Both the position numbers and the translations under genes were made by a program. Below, in pieces: positions 26,201 through 35,491 of a DNA stretch of 64,000 bases (its first letter is position 1; each line of letters begins with the position of its first letter). The notes under the pieces are model-generated. The model was not told the origin of the DNA, did no database searches, and saw nothing but the letters and a program-made list of their open reading frames with translations. The stretch lies in NCBI RefSeq assembly GCF_011694815.1, contig NZ_CP050177.1, positions 3,789,001-3,853,000 on the forward strand. Direction: 5' to 3'. Origin of the DNA: Streptomyces liangshanensis (lineage in GTDB: Bacteria > Actinomycetota > Actinomycetes > Streptomycetales > Streptomycetaceae).

Positions 26201-29200
26201 GCGACGGGCCGGTCCAGCTCGTCGTACTCGGTGAAGACGGTCTTGCCGAGGGTGTCGGTGGTCTTCACCGCGCGGTCGGCGTCGTCGTACTCGGTCAGGG
26301 TGTCGCCCGTGTCCGGATCCGTCGCCTGCATCTGGCGGCCGCGGACGTCGTACAGGTACGACCAGACGTTGCCGGCCGGGTCGATGACCTTGGTGCGATT
26401 GCCCCGCGCGTCGTAGGAGTAGTCGGTGGTGCGGCCGGCGCCGTTCGCCCCGGCGGCGGTGGTGTAGTGCGTGATGGAGGTGACCCGGCCGAGCGCGTCG
26501 GTCGAGCTCTTGGTGGTGGCGGTGGTCGATCCCGGGGGGTCGACGGTGACGGTGGTGTCGTCGTAGGTGCTTCTGATCTCGTTCTGGTACGTGCTGCCGT
26601 GGTAGCGCATGGCGTGAACCACGCGCTCCTGGCCGTCGTACTGGGTGCGCGTCTTGCTCGGTACCAGGGTTTCCGAGATCCGGGCGAACAGCTTGGTCTC
26701 CGGGTTGCCCTTCGCCAGGTAGCCGCTGGTCTGCTCCTGGACCAGCCCGTGGTCGTTGTACTTGGTGTCGGTGATGATCCGGCCGGCGCCGTGCGCCTCG
26801 CTCTGGGTCTGCACCTCACGCGACAGACCGTCGTAGAGGGTGACCTGACTGGCGTATCCGCCGTCGTCCTTGAGGGTCTTGACCGTGACGGCGGCCGGCT
26901 TGGTCTCGGCGGGTGTCGCGACGGCGGTCTGGTAGACGATCTCGGCGTCCGGCGACTTGCCGCCCGACGAGCGGGACGGGGACCAGCCCCTGACCAGGCG
27001 CCCGAGCGCGTCGTACTCGTTGCGGGTGACGCGGCCGTTGGAGTCGGTGGCGGTCAACGGCAGGCCGCGGCCGGGATCGTACGTCGTGGTGGACTCGTGC
27101 AGTTTGGCGTTGATGGTCTTGACCGCGGTGACGGGACCACCGTCGGCCGGGGTGTACACGGTCTCGGTCGAACCGGTCAGAGGCCTGGTGACCTTCTTGA
27201 CCCGGCCCAGGTCGTCGTAGGTGCTGGTGGTGGTGATGGAGTGGGACGTGCCCTTGCCGTTGATCTCCGCCACGAGGGTCTCCAGACCCTTGACGGGTTC
27301 CTCGCCCCACGCCTGGTTGTCGTACGAGGTCCGCACGGAGCTGAGCAGCTGGGTCTCCGGATCAGCGGTGTCGAACTTCGAGCAGGGGGTCGCCGTGGAG
27401 CGCGACTCCTTGGTCTTCCCGATGATCCAGGCGGTCTTGTTGTGGACGTAGGACGTCCGTACGCAGACCTGGTTGCTCACGGTCTCGCCGGTGCCGTTGG
27501 GCTTGACGACCGACATCTCCATCTCGATGGGCAGACCGTAGGTCTCCTCCATCGTGGTCGCGGTCCTGACCGTCTGCCAGCTGTTGCCGACGGTCTGGAC
27601 GGCGTCCGTCCGCCCCACCCAGGTGCGCTGGGCGAGCAGCGGGTCCAGGTCCGTGCCGTCCTCCGCCTCCCGGCCACGGGAGGCGGTCTGCTTCGACTCG
27701 GGGAAGGTCAGGGCGCGCTTGAGCAGACGGCCGCCGGCCTCCTTGTACGTGAGGCTCTCCGCCGCCATGCCCGCGAACTGTGTCGCGTCGTCCGCGAGCA
27801 GTACGACCGCGCCGGTGGAGTCCTTGACGGCTCCGCCCGTGCCCTGGAAGTAACGGGTGACGGAGTACGACGCCGGATCCGGGTCCTCCTCCTTGGCCGT
27901 GGAGCCACCCTTGGTGGTGGCGACCTGGCGGTAGCCGCGCCAGATGCTGTACGTGCGCAGGGAGGGGCGGCTGAACTCGTCGTCGCTCTTGTCCCAGGCC
28001 GGTGAGGTGTACTTGTACGAGGTCACCACCGGCCGCGAGTGCGTCGTGACCTTGTCGGTCTCGGTGACCGAGTCCACGACGTACTTGTTGAACCAGGCCT
28101 TGGCGGGCGTCTTCTCGTCCCCGTCGGGAGACCAACGCACCGGGTAGCAGGTGCCGTTGGCCTTGCCCTTGTCGGTGGTGGGTTCGGTGGCGCAGCCGCC
28201 GGTGTACTCGACCTCGATGTCGCCGCCGTTCTCGGTGGAGACGACGCCGATGCGCGGGCGGGTGAAGCCGGGGCGCTTGTCACTCGTCCCGGAGGGCACC
28301 AGGTTGCGCAGCTGACGGTCCTTCAGCCGCGCCCTCAGCGGTGAGGCGCTGCCGACCGTGTAGTGGCTGAAGCTGACTCCGTCCGCGGACTGGACCGTTC
28401 CCTTGGTGTCGCCCGGCGCGAAGCCGGTACGGGTCAGGGAGTTGAGCCACAGGCTGGGAGAGGTGTCGTACCAGTCGGCGGGAAAGGACTGGTGAAGGGT
28501 GTACGTGTCCACCTTGCCCAGTCCGGTCTGCCCCGGGCGGGCGGCCTTCGTCGTCACCGAGTCCAGGCGGAGCTGGGTCCAGAAGGAGGGGAACGGAGGG
28601 CACAGCTTGGAGGTGGACTTGCAGTTGAGGTTGCCCGGGGAGTCCCACCAGGGGCGGTACGCACCGGGGTCGTCGGTCTTGGCGAAGTTCGCCGGGTCGC
28701 AGGCGGTCCCCGTCGCGAGGCGGCGCTGCTCGACCTTGAACTCGACGGTCGCCGACGGCTTGGTCAGGTCGGCGGTACGCATCCCGTACTCGATGGATAC
28801 GGGGTACGCGGCCCGGTCGTAGTTCTCGGGCGCCTTGAACTTCTTGTTGACCGCGTAGTAGTTGGTCTCCTGCTTCCAGTTGACGACCATGGCGTTGCCG
28901 TGGACGTCGACGACCTTGTCCATGCCCCACTGCCAGGCCTGCTGCTTCCCGGCCCCACAGCGGGAGTCGGCGAAGCCGGCCTCGTGGCAGGGCTCCTCGG
29001 GGTGATTGCCGTAGACGGGGACGGTGGACACCGAAGCGGTGTTCGCGTGACCGCCGCCGACCGCGTTCAGGCCGTAGTAGTACGTCGTGCCGTCCGGGGT
29101 GGTGACCACCCAGTGCTCGCCGTTGTTGTCGTCGTTGGTGGCGCCGGTCCTCAGCTCGACGCGGGTGCCGTCGTCGTTCTGCGGGCGGTACGTGTCGGTG

Positions 29201-30462
29201 CTGCCCACCCGGACCAGTTCGGTGGTGCGGCCGTTCAGCGACATCACCGCGTTGTACGACACCCAGCACAGGTCGGACGTCTTGTTCTTCTTGGCGGTGT
29301 TGTTGGGCGTGCCCGCCTTGAGCGTCTTGGAGTCGTCCTTGCAGGAGCGGTAGCGGCGCTCGATGTGACCGGGCTCGTAGTTCCAGCCCTCGCCGATCCA
29401 CGACGCCTGCGGCGAGGAGACGGCCGTCCTGCCGTCCACCTCCTGCGAGTCGTACTCGAAGGAGACGTTGGGAGACGGACCCGCGGGCGTCGGGGGAACC
29501 GCCAGCGGATACGACCAGGCGAAGGAGCCGGACGAACCGCCGGCCGACCATTTCCCGCTGGACGCCAGCGGGCTCGCCTTGAACGAACCGCCTTCTCCTG
29601 AGCCGGAGTCGGTGACGCCGAGCACGGCGGTGCCGCCCGCGGCCGCCGCCTGGGTGCGGTAGCCGGCCCGCAGGACGGTTGCCCCCTGCTGACGGCTCGT
29701 GGAAGAGGAGGACGCCGAGGAGGACGCGGTCGTGGCCGTGACGTCGGCGGACGCGTCCACCGTCGCGGTCACCGTGCCGGTGGCGGTGTCGTTGACCGTC
29801 TCCACCTCGTCGTACGCCTGGCACTCCTCGACGTCCGGAGTGGTCAGGTAGCACGGGGGGAACTGCACGAAGCGCAGACGGGAGGCCCAGTCCGCGCCGT
29901 ACAGATTCTTGAACTTCTTGTAGTCGAACCGCACGGACACCGGCACCGCGTCGGCCGGGGCGCGCAGCGTCACCACCGCCCCGTCCACGCCACGGGCCAC
30001 TGTCTCCGTCCGGCCGTCCACGTCGACCTGCCACGTGCCGGTGGGCGCGGCCTGGCCGGCCGCCTGCCCGAGGCTGACCGGGAGGTCCTCGACGGGAGCG
30101 GTGGCGGCGGCCGCCGTCACACCGTTGACACGCGCGGACGCGGACTTCGGGACGGCATCGAAGTTGATCTTCCCGGAGTCCTTCAGCGGGACCGTGGTCG
30201 TGCCCGCCGGCGCCGCGCCGAGGTCCTTGGGCACGTCGGCCTTCAGGCTGTCCAGGTCCTTGCGGAGGACCTTGCCCGGTACGGGCTGCTCCTGGTCGAG
30301 TTGCTCCAGGACCAGATCCTCGCGACCGATCTTGTCAGGGCTGGGCGGGATCGCCAGTGCCTGCGCGGGCAGCAGCCCCACCAGCAGGGCGAGGCCCACG
30401 GTGGGCACCACGGTGTGGCGAACGCGGCGCCAGCGACGGCGAGTTTCAGACAGGCGAGACAC
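23287..30462 (-). CDS. Giant secreted RHS-repeat polymorphic toxin with Hint domain and C-terminal toxin tip
   Basis: 2391 residues. A Sec signal peptide (hydrophobic core VVPTVGLALLVGLLP) leads to a long N-terminal region and many RHS/YD repeats (for example YDARGNRTKVIDPAGN, YLYDVRGRQMQ). The RHS core end follows (GAREYDQAAGRFLSADPV, then YAYSNNSPISGSDPSGLY), then a Cys-rich linker (CPIC). A Hint autoprocessing domain spans nt ~24042-23617, from CFLAGTDVLMADG to VLVHN. The last 107 residues after HN-Ser are the toxin tip, with QDQHVAGTKEYEER and RVHGHPVGP. GTG 30462 has GGGGGGAT upstream and gives a better signal peptide than ATG 30510. It probably acts in contact-dependent competition; the toxic activity is not identified. 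Confidence 0.9.
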   Translation of the reverse strand: MSRLSETRRRWRRVRHTVVPTVGLALLVGLLPAQALAIPPSPDKIGREDLVLEQLDQEQPVPGKVLRKDLDSLKADVPKDLGAAPAGTTTVPLKDSGKINFDAVPKSASARVNGVTAAAATAPVEDLPVSLGQAAGQAAPTGTWQVDVDGRTETVARGVDGAVVTLRAPADAVPVSVRFDYKKFKNLYGADWASRLRFVQFPPCYLTTPDVEECQAYDEVETVNDTATGTVTATVDASADVTATTASSSASSSSTSRQQGATVLRAGYRTQAAAAGGTAVLGVTDSGSGEGGSFKASPLASSGKWSAGGSSGSFAWSYPLAVPPTPAGPSPNVSFEYDSQEVDGRTAVSSPQASWIGEGWNYEPGHIERRYRSCKDDSKTLKAGTPNNTAKKNKTSDLCWVSYNAVMSLNGRTTELVRVGSTDTYRPQNDDGTRVELRTGATNDDNNGEHWVVTTPDGTTYYYGLNAVGGGHANTASVSTVPVYGNHPEEPCHEAGFADSRCGAGKQQAWQWGMDKVVDVHGNAMVVNWKQETNYYAVNKKFKAPENYDRAAYPVSIEYGMRTADLTKPSATVEFKVEQRRLATGTACDPANFAKTDDPGAYRPWWDSPGNLNCKSTSKLCPPFPSFWTQLRLDSVTTKAARPGQTGLGKVDTYTLHQSFPADWYDTSPSLWLNSLTRTGFAPGDTKGTVQSADGVSFSHYTVGSASPLRARLKDRQLRNLVPSGTSDKRPGFTRPRIGVVSTENGGDIEVEYTGGCATEPTTDKGKANGTCYPVRWSPDGDEKTPAKAWFNKYVVDSVTETDKVTTHSRPVVTSYKYTSPAWDKSDDEFSRPSLRTYSIWRGYRQVATTKGGSTAKEEDPDPASYSVTRYFQGTGGAVKDSTGAVVLLADDATQFAGMAAESLTYKEAGGRLLKRALTFPESKQTASRGREAEDGTDLDPLLAQRTWVGRTDAVQTVGNSWQTVRTATTMEETYGLPIEMEMSVVKPNGTGETVSNQVCVRTSYVHNKTAWIIGKTKESRSTATPCSKFDTADPETQLLSSVRTSYDNQAWGEEPVKGLETLVAEINGKGTSHSITTTSTYDDLGRVKKVTRPLTGSTETVYTPADGGPVTAVKTINAKLHESTTTYDPGRGLPLTATDSNGRVTRNEYDALGRLVRGWSPSRSSGGKSPDAEIVYQTAVATPAETKPAAVTVKTLKDDGGYASQVTLYDGLSREVQTQSEAHGAGRIITDTKYNDHGLVQEQTSGYLAKGNPETKLFARISETLVPSKTRTQYDGQERVVHAMRYHGSTYQNEIRSTYDDTTVTVDPPGSTTATTKSSTDALGRVTSITHYTTAAGANGAGRTTDYSYDARGNRTKVIDPAGNVWSYLYDVRGRQMQATDPDTGDTLTEYDDADRAVKTTDTLGKTVFTEYDELDRPVAVREGSVDAEPIKKFTYDMAGALGLPVATIRHDASGDYVNRVTGYDTDYQVTGSETVIPANTMTAGLSGTYAYSYAYTPTGKPLSVTLPAKGGLAGEKVVTRYNSDGLAESTSGANWYTSDVTYSPYGEPLRAVSGSQPSRVWTTNFVDQHTGSLQRTLTNTETVGKTPVADSTYAYDAAGIVTANASKISNGTSATWDNQCYTYDALGELVHAWTSNITPNDSGTGCRSSGNVNWGPRSDGAPSSGPVADAASTAVDGTNPSAALTSSLAAAAPAAGTVSTTATSATAYRQSFTFDRLGNRATLTEHNTADATKNVTLTYSYGRQVAGKGLVQPHTLSAIASTTAGQGSSYTNNDAGNTTDRDLPGNTQDLDWSTENKLRTITVNGVRTTYIYDAAGNRILENSPTGSTLYLGETELTTDSTGKITRASRSYGQAGAPTVVRTATNGATTGHKLNVLITDQLGTANTSVELGGTQPVTRRAFKPYGEARGPKPTTWPNKRSYLGVGIDDTATGLTHMGAREYDQAAGRFLSADPVIDLADPLQMNGYAYSNNSPISGSDPSGLYCDSCNWDTPQGNKDGKTKPDGSHPGNTSPNTPTTPKPALIKDVGNGPAPLLPLKTAKKWMSKGYPSRNQIARTVGPYKSLLSKELELELYYREQCMASGPNDFCLEARKFYDGYKHVEGLDLGPKCPICENPGLDIILSSRVGGKGAPRAISCTKCFLAGTDVLMADGKTKNIEDVKLGDKVMARDPETGESGPRAVTRLIVTEGDKHFNTLSIATPDGIKKLTATHEHPFWSPSEGRWVEARDLRPGATLLTDHSKTVIVTANHPFTKRARTYNFTVDDLHTYYVLAGETPVLVHNSECFTKISRQKQDQHVAGTKEYEERLAQGTPTSVFASRSEADAYARYAWEHGSPVPGRPNIRQYNFGKPVGRSPIPRDGSAPGWQTSVRAHIDGKGRVHGHPVGPVYRD

Positions 30463-30985
30463 GCCAGGATCCCCCCGGACCAGTGAGCGCGGCACCGGGG
30501 TGGGCCGCACGGGACGTCGTGCAAGAACGCGCTGATTCTGTGGGGGAGCTGTGAGGAAACACCAGAGAATTAATGATCAAGTGATGATCATCACTTGACG
30601 TAATGGATCAATCACAGGCACGTTCCACAGAAGTGGCACACAAGCACCCGATCAGCGACTTCCCGCCACATCAACGATCAAAGGGACCTTGCGCCCAGCC
30701 ATGTGCCTTCACGATCAATTCACCCCGATCTTTGGGCGGTTACGCGGCTTTCCTCACCCCTGGCGGCGGAGACGGCACCGATGACGGGGCGTCACCGACC
30801 GACCCGCGCCGGTCGCCCCCGAAGCCGCGCGCCATTTCCGCAGGGTGACGGCCGCTCACACATGGGTCATGATCTGCTCGCTCATCTCGTGTGCTCAGGC
30901 TCGTGTGCTCAGGCCCGCGCGGGGGCTCCGTATCCCCGGTCGGCGACCCGCCGAACGCCGGGGCCGAGGGGGAGGGGTCTCACTC
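30463..30985. promoter_or_regulatory. Divergent regulatory region between RHS toxin and DNRLRE protein genes
   Basis: 523 bp without a supported gene. It holds a perfect 22-bp palindrome (annotated separately) and further isolated GATCAA motifs near 30615, 30674 and 30714. It must contain both divergent promoters. Small ORFs here overlap each other and lack ribosome sites. Confidence 0.65.
30577..30598. promoter_or_regulatory. Perfect 22-bp palindrome, BldD-box-like operator
   Basis: Arms TCAAGTGATGA / TCATCACTTGA are fully symmetric. The core AGTGA-N6-TCACT matches the half-sites of the Streptomyces BldD signature (AGTGA...TCACC-like) as I recall it. It lies 114 bp upstream of the RHS start and ~390 bp upstream of the divergent gene. 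Assignment to BldD is inference. Confidence 0.65.
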
Positions 30986-33900
30986 ATGCCACAACGCAGA
31001 AACCGCCTGCCGGGCCGGCGCGCCGTCGCCCTGGCCTGCGCGGCCGCGATCACCGCGACCGGGCTGACCTACGCGGGCCTACGACTCACCGGGCCGGAAC
31101 CGTCCGCCGGCGGATCCCACGCGCCCGCGGCGGCCCCGGTGGTGAAGGAGGCCGACGCGCTCACCCAGGCGGCGCGGACCGGCAAGCCGGTCGAGATCTC
31201 CTCCCTGCGTACGGCTGACACCACCACCTGGGCGCGCCCCGACGGCCAGATGTCGCGCCGGATCTACGTCTCCCCCATCCGCGCCGAGGTGGACGGCGTG
31301 TGGGAAACCATCGACACCTCGCTGCACCGGACGGGCCGGGGCTGGGAGCCCGCGGCCACCAACACCAAAATGGTGTTCTCCGCCGGATCCGACGCCGCCT
31401 CCGCCGCCTCCGCCGGTTCGGCCGGCCGCGACGAACGCGCTTCCCGCGGTACGGTGCGCCGCGTCGGACTTCTCAGGAGCGCGGCCGCGGCCGACGACGC
31501 GGACAGTCCGCTGGTCACGCTGCACGCGGACGGCCACGACATCCAGCTCACCTGGCCCGGCCCGGTCCCGCAGCCGATCATCGACGGCGACAGAGCGCTG
31601 TACCCGGAGATCATCCCGGGCGCGGACCTGGTGCTCACCGCCGACGACGAGGGGTTCTCCCAGCTCCTGGTGGTGAAGAACCGCGCCGCCGCCGCCGACC
31701 CGCGCGTCGCGCAGCTCGCCTACGGCCTGTCCTCACCGACCCTCAGCTTCCGGCTCGACCCGGCGTCCGACATCGTCACGGCCGAGAACAGCGACGGCGA
31801 CGAGATCGCCCTGTCGCCCTCCCCCGTCATGTGGGACAACGCCGGGTCCCCCGCCGTGACCGACGGCGAGGTCGGGGCGACCGCCCAGCCCACGGCACCG
31901 GAGGTCCTGCCCTCCGACTCGGCGCCCCCGGAAGAGACGCCCTCCCCCTCGGAGAGCACCGACCCGGAGGCCGACGGGGAGACCGACGAGCAGAGGGACC
32001 CGTACCCCGAGACGCTGCCGCCCCCGAGCGACGAATCCGTTCCCCCCGTCTCGGAGTCACCGCTTCCGCCGGTCCCGGCCGAGCCCACACCCGCTCCCTC
32101 GCAGACCGGGTCGGCCGCCACCCTCTCCCTGCCCGCCCTGGACGGCCCGTCCCCCGACTCGCACGGAGCGCTGGTCGAGGCCGCGCTCGCGGGCGGCAAG
32201 TGGCTCATCACCCCGGACGCGGATCTGCTGACCGACCCGTCCACGGTCTACCCCGTCTTCATCGACCCGTCGGTCAAGAAGCACGTGCAGAACTGGACCA
32301 CGGTCTACGACCGCTACCCGAAGGCCACGTTCTACAACGGCAAGGGCTTCAACAAGGGCGGCACACACGAGGCGCGGGTCGGCTTCGAGTCCGACACGTG
32401 GGGTACGTCGCGATCCTTCCTCAACATCGACTACGACAGTTCCCTCAAGGGAACGGTGATCACCAAAGCCACTCTGCGCCTCCTGGAGACGTACGCCTGG
32501 TCCTGCACCGACCGGGCCATGAGCGTGCACCTGACCGGCGAGATCAACTCGAAGACGAACTGGAAGAACGCCCCGAAGCTCAACGACGGCAACAAGATCA
32601 CCACGCGGAGCTTCGCCCACGGCTACAAGTCCGGATGCCGCGACGCGTACGAGACCTTCGACGTCAAGAAGGCGGCCCAGACGGCGGCGGACAAGGGTGC
32701 CGACACCATCACCTTCGGCATGCGCGCGGTGAACGAGGACTCGCAGTACTCCTGGAAGAAGTTCGCCGCCAACGGCGAGAACGCCCCCTACCTGGAGATC
32801 GTCTACAACCGCCGCCCTGACACGCCCACTTCCCTGGACCTGGGGCCCGACGCCAGGTGCACCACCACGGAGCCGTACGTCCGCATAGGCGCCGGGGACA
32901 TCACCTTCACCGCGTCGGCCGGCGACAAGGACCGCAACCTCGACTACCTGGACTTCGACCTGTGGCCCACGGGGAAGTGGGAGACCGTGGGCGACATGCT
33001 CAAGACCACCGGCAAGAAGTCGGTGGGCGGGGACACCACCAGCGCGCGTGTCACCACCAGCGGTTTCTCCACGACGAAGCTGACCAACAACACGAAGTAC
33101 TCGTGGCGCGTGAGGTCGGTCGACGACGCCGGGTCCAGCTCCGACTACGCGCCGAAGGGCACGCCCTGCCGGTTCATCATGGACACCGCGGCGCCGAGGC
33201 CGCCCGTGGTGACGTCCACGGACTTCCCCAACGCCGACGCGAACCGGAACGGCTTCGGCATCCAGCCCGAGGACAGCATCTGGAGCACCACCACGTTCGG
33301 CATCGCGGGATCCTTCACCTTCCGCGCGCTCGACACCGACGTGGTCCGGTACGAGTACGGCTTCAACTCGGCGAGCTACCCCTTCTCCCTGGCCCGTACG
33401 AACGGCACGGCGGCGTCGGTGAGCGCGAAGGTCTCGACCGCCAAACCACCGACCGCCGGGCCGAACGTGCTCTACGTGCGGGCGGTCGACGCGGTCGGCC
33501 ACGTCTCCGAGCCGAACAAGTACCTGTTCTACGCGTCGCCCAAGGCCGAGGCCGACACTCCTGGTGACTTCACCGGCGACGAATTGCCCGACCTCTTCAC
33601 CGTCGCCGACGACGGGCGCCTGTTCATCTATCCCTCCCAGGCGACCAACGATCTGTCCAAGGGCTCGGGAGACCTCGACTACTCCATGCCGGGCGCCTAT
33701 CGCGGCAATCCCGACAAGGACCCCAACGGCGACAAGCTCCCCGACCAGGTCGCCCCGCCGACCAAACACTTCGACAAGGCGCTGATCACGCACAACGGAG
33801 ACATCTACGGCGGCGACGGGCTCCAGGACCTCGTCGTGCGCGTCGAGGGCAAGCTGTGGGTCTACCCCGGCGACGGCTACGGCGCCGTGGACACCGACAA

Positions 33901-34477
33901 GCGTCGTGAGATCCTCCTCCCGGCCGGAGCCCCCGATCCCGCCACCTTCACCCAGATCGTCTCGGCCGGAGACGCGACGGGTGACGGCAAGACCGACTTC
34001 TTCGTCACGGTCGGCGACGCTCTCTGGGCCCTGACCGGCTACAGCGGCGCGACGGTCGAACAGGCCACACGGCTCTCCGCCACGGCCTGGACGACAAGGG
34101 ACATCGTCACCGTCCTGGACATCACCGGCGATGGCGTCACCGATCTGCTCTACCGTACGGACGAATCGGGACGACTCCTGCTGCGTACGGGCATCAAGCG
34201 CGCCGCCGGTGGCGTGGACCTGAACTCGCTCGCGTCGGCGGCCACTTCACAGGGTGGGGCGGACACCGAGTACGCGGCGTCCGGCTGGTTCAGCTCCGCC
34301 GTCCTCCAGATCATGGGGACGCCCGACGCCAACGACGACAACATCCCCGACATCTGGGCGCTGCGCTCCGACGGATCCGTACGGCTCCACCTCGGCGGCA
34401 GGGCGGCCCTGTCCGGCACCGGCAGCGAGGTGATCGGTCCGAACGACTACTGGAAGGTCCGGCAGGCGATCGGCTGA
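30986..34477 (+). CDS. Large secreted DNRLRE and FG-GAP/VCBS-repeat protein
   Basis: 1163 residues. Basic N-terminus with a hydrophobic segment (ALACAAAITATGLTYAGL) as signal or anchor, then a Pro/Ser/Glu-rich spacer (~310-410). A DNRLRE-type jelly-roll (~430-605: HEARVGFESDTWGTSRSFLN, TKTNWKNAP-like, ITFGMRA) follows, then fibronectin-like modules and calcium-binding FG-GAP/VCBS repeats (DFTGDELPDLFTV, DATGDGKTDFFV, DITGDGVTDLLY). ATG 30986 follows GGGGGAGGGG. Proteins like this are often linked or fused to RHS proteins in Streptomyces. Divergent promoter sharing suggests it is made together with the RHS toxin, possibly as a shell or surface adaptor (inference). Confidence 0.85.
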   Translation: MPQRRNRLPGRRAVALACAAAITATGLTYAGLRLTGPEPSAGGSHAPAAAPVVKEADALTQAARTGKPVEISSLRTADTTTWARPDGQMSRRIYVSPIRAEVDGVWETIDTSLHRTGRGWEPAATNTKMVFSAGSDAASAASAGSAGRDERASRGTVRRVGLLRSAAAADDADSPLVTLHADGHDIQLTWPGPVPQPIIDGDRALYPEIIPGADLVLTADDEGFSQLLVVKNRAAAADPRVAQLAYGLSSPTLSFRLDPASDIVTAENSDGDEIALSPSPVMWDNAGSPAVTDGEVGATAQPTAPEVLPSDSAPPEETPSPSESTDPEADGETDEQRDPYPETLPPPSDESVPPVSESPLPPVPAEPTPAPSQTGSAATLSLPALDGPSPDSHGALVEAALAGGKWLITPDADLLTDPSTVYPVFIDPSVKKHVQNWTTVYDRYPKATFYNGKGFNKGGTHEARVGFESDTWGTSRSFLNIDYDSSLKGTVITKATLRLLETYAWSCTDRAMSVHLTGEINSKTNWKNAPKLNDGNKITTRSFAHGYKSGCRDAYETFDVKKAAQTAADKGADTITFGMRAVNEDSQYSWKKFAANGENAPYLEIVYNRRPDTPTSLDLGPDARCTTTEPYVRIGAGDITFTASAGDKDRNLDYLDFDLWPTGKWETVGDMLKTTGKKSVGGDTTSARVTTSGFSTTKLTNNTKYSWRVRSVDDAGSSSDYAPKGTPCRFIMDTAAPRPPVVTSTDFPNADANRNGFGIQPEDSIWSTTTFGIAGSFTFRALDTDVVRYEYGFNSASYPFSLARTNGTAASVSAKVSTAKPPTAGPNVLYVRAVDAVGHVSEPNKYLFYASPKAEADTPGDFTGDELPDLFTVADDGRLFIYPSQATNDLSKGSGDLDYSMPGAYRGNPDKDPNGDKLPDQVAPPTKHFDKALITHNGDIYGGDGLQDLVVRVEGKLWVYPGDGYGAVDTDKRREILLPAGAPDPATFTQIVSAGDATGDGKTDFFVTVGDALWALTGYSGATVEQATRLSATAWTTRDIVTVLDITGDGVTDLLYRTDESGRLLLRTGIKRAAGGVDLNSLASAATSQGGADTEYAASGWFSSAVLQIMGTPDANDDNIPDIWALRSDGSVRLHLGGRAALSGTGSEVIGPNDYWKVRQAIG

Positions 34478-34503
34478 CCCCACCCTGGTGGCGGGGCGGG
34501 TCA
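34475..34503. terminator. Compact hairpin spanning both stop codons of convergent genes
   Basis: TGACCC at 34475-34480 pairs with GGGTCA at 34498-34503, with partial internal pairing (CCACC/GGTGG). The outer arms include the TGA of the DNRLRE gene and the TGA of the hydrolase gene. Confidence 0.4.
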
Positions 34504-35337
34504 GGGCTTGAGGAAAGCGATGATCTGGGGGGCGAGCTTCTTCGGGGCCATGACGGGTGCGCCGTGGTTCAGGGCGGGGAGGGTGTGGTGGTCGGAGTGC
34601 GGCAGGATCTCGGTGAGGGCTTGGGCGGCGCGTTGGAAGGCGGCCGGGCTCTTGGCGCCGGTCAGTACGCGGGTGCGCGCGGCCACCCCCTTCCACTCCT
34701 CGGCGTCGAGCGGCCTGCCCTGCTGGGTGTCGCCCATGACCGCGATGTCGTACGGCAGGGTGTGGGCCATCCCGGTCAGGTTCGCCCACACCTTCGGCAT
34801 GAGCTTCATGAAGAACACGGCGATGCCCGGCATGCCCTGCACCCTGGTCATGAAGTACTTGACCGCGTCGCCGGGCCGGCCCTCCGCGAGCAGAGCGTCG
34901 ACCTGCCGCGCGAGGTCCCTGGGCGGGCCGTCGTCGCCCTCGGCGACCACGAACGGCGGCTCGTACAGGGCCAGGCGGTCGACGTTCAGTCCGGCGGCCG
35001 CCGCGCGGAGGGCGAGGACCGCTCCGGAGGACGAGCCGAACAGCGACGCCGAACCGCCGACGTGCTCGATCAGGGCGGCGATGTCCTCCACCTCGCGGTC
35101 GGGGGCGTAGGCGGCGGCGTCGCCGCTGGCACCCCGGCCGCGCCGGTCGTAGTTGATCACGGTGAAGTGCGGGGCGAGGAGGGCGGCGAGTCTGGTCGTG
35201 TCGGAGCGGTCGGCCAGGGCCGAGGCCACCAGCACTAAGGCCGGCCCGCTGCCCGACTGCTCGAACGCGATCTCGGTGCCGTCGGCGGAGACGACTCGGG
35301 CGCCGGCGCCGGCCGACTGCTCTCGGGCTGCTGACAT
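34501..35337 (-). CDS. Alpha/beta-fold hydrolase
   Basis: 278 residues. Oxyanion region VLVASALADRSD, then VINYDRRGRGASG, nucleophile elbow GSSSG (Ser103), and a candidate catalytic His in LNHGAPVMAP (~258). This matches cytoplasmic hydrolases of the haloperoxidase/esterase type. GGAGAGA precedes ATG 35337. Substrate unknown. Confidence 0.88.
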   Translation of the reverse strand: MSAAREQSAGAGARVVSADGTEIAFEQSGSGPALVLVASALADRSDTTRLAALLAPHFTVINYDRRGRGASGDAAAYAPDREVEDIAALIEHVGGSASLFGSSSGAVLALRAAAAGLNVDRLALYEPPFVVAEGDDGPPRDLARQVDALLAEGRPGDAVKYFMTRVQGMPGIAVFFMKLMPKVWANLTGMAHTLPYDIAVMGDTQQGRPLDAEEWKGVAARTRVLTGAKSPAAFQRAAQALTEILPHSDHHTLPALNHGAPVMAPKKLAPQIIAFLKP

Positions 35338-35491
35338 GTCTGTCTCTCCGGGGCACGTAGGGGGTGGGGTGTGGTTGGGGTGCTGTGGCTTGTGTGTCGG
35401 CGTTGAGACTTCCGTGGCGTGCGGAACTCATCGGTGCCGCGGGGCGATAAACGCAATGCTCTGTCCGTGTCGGTGCTGCTAGACAATCCCG

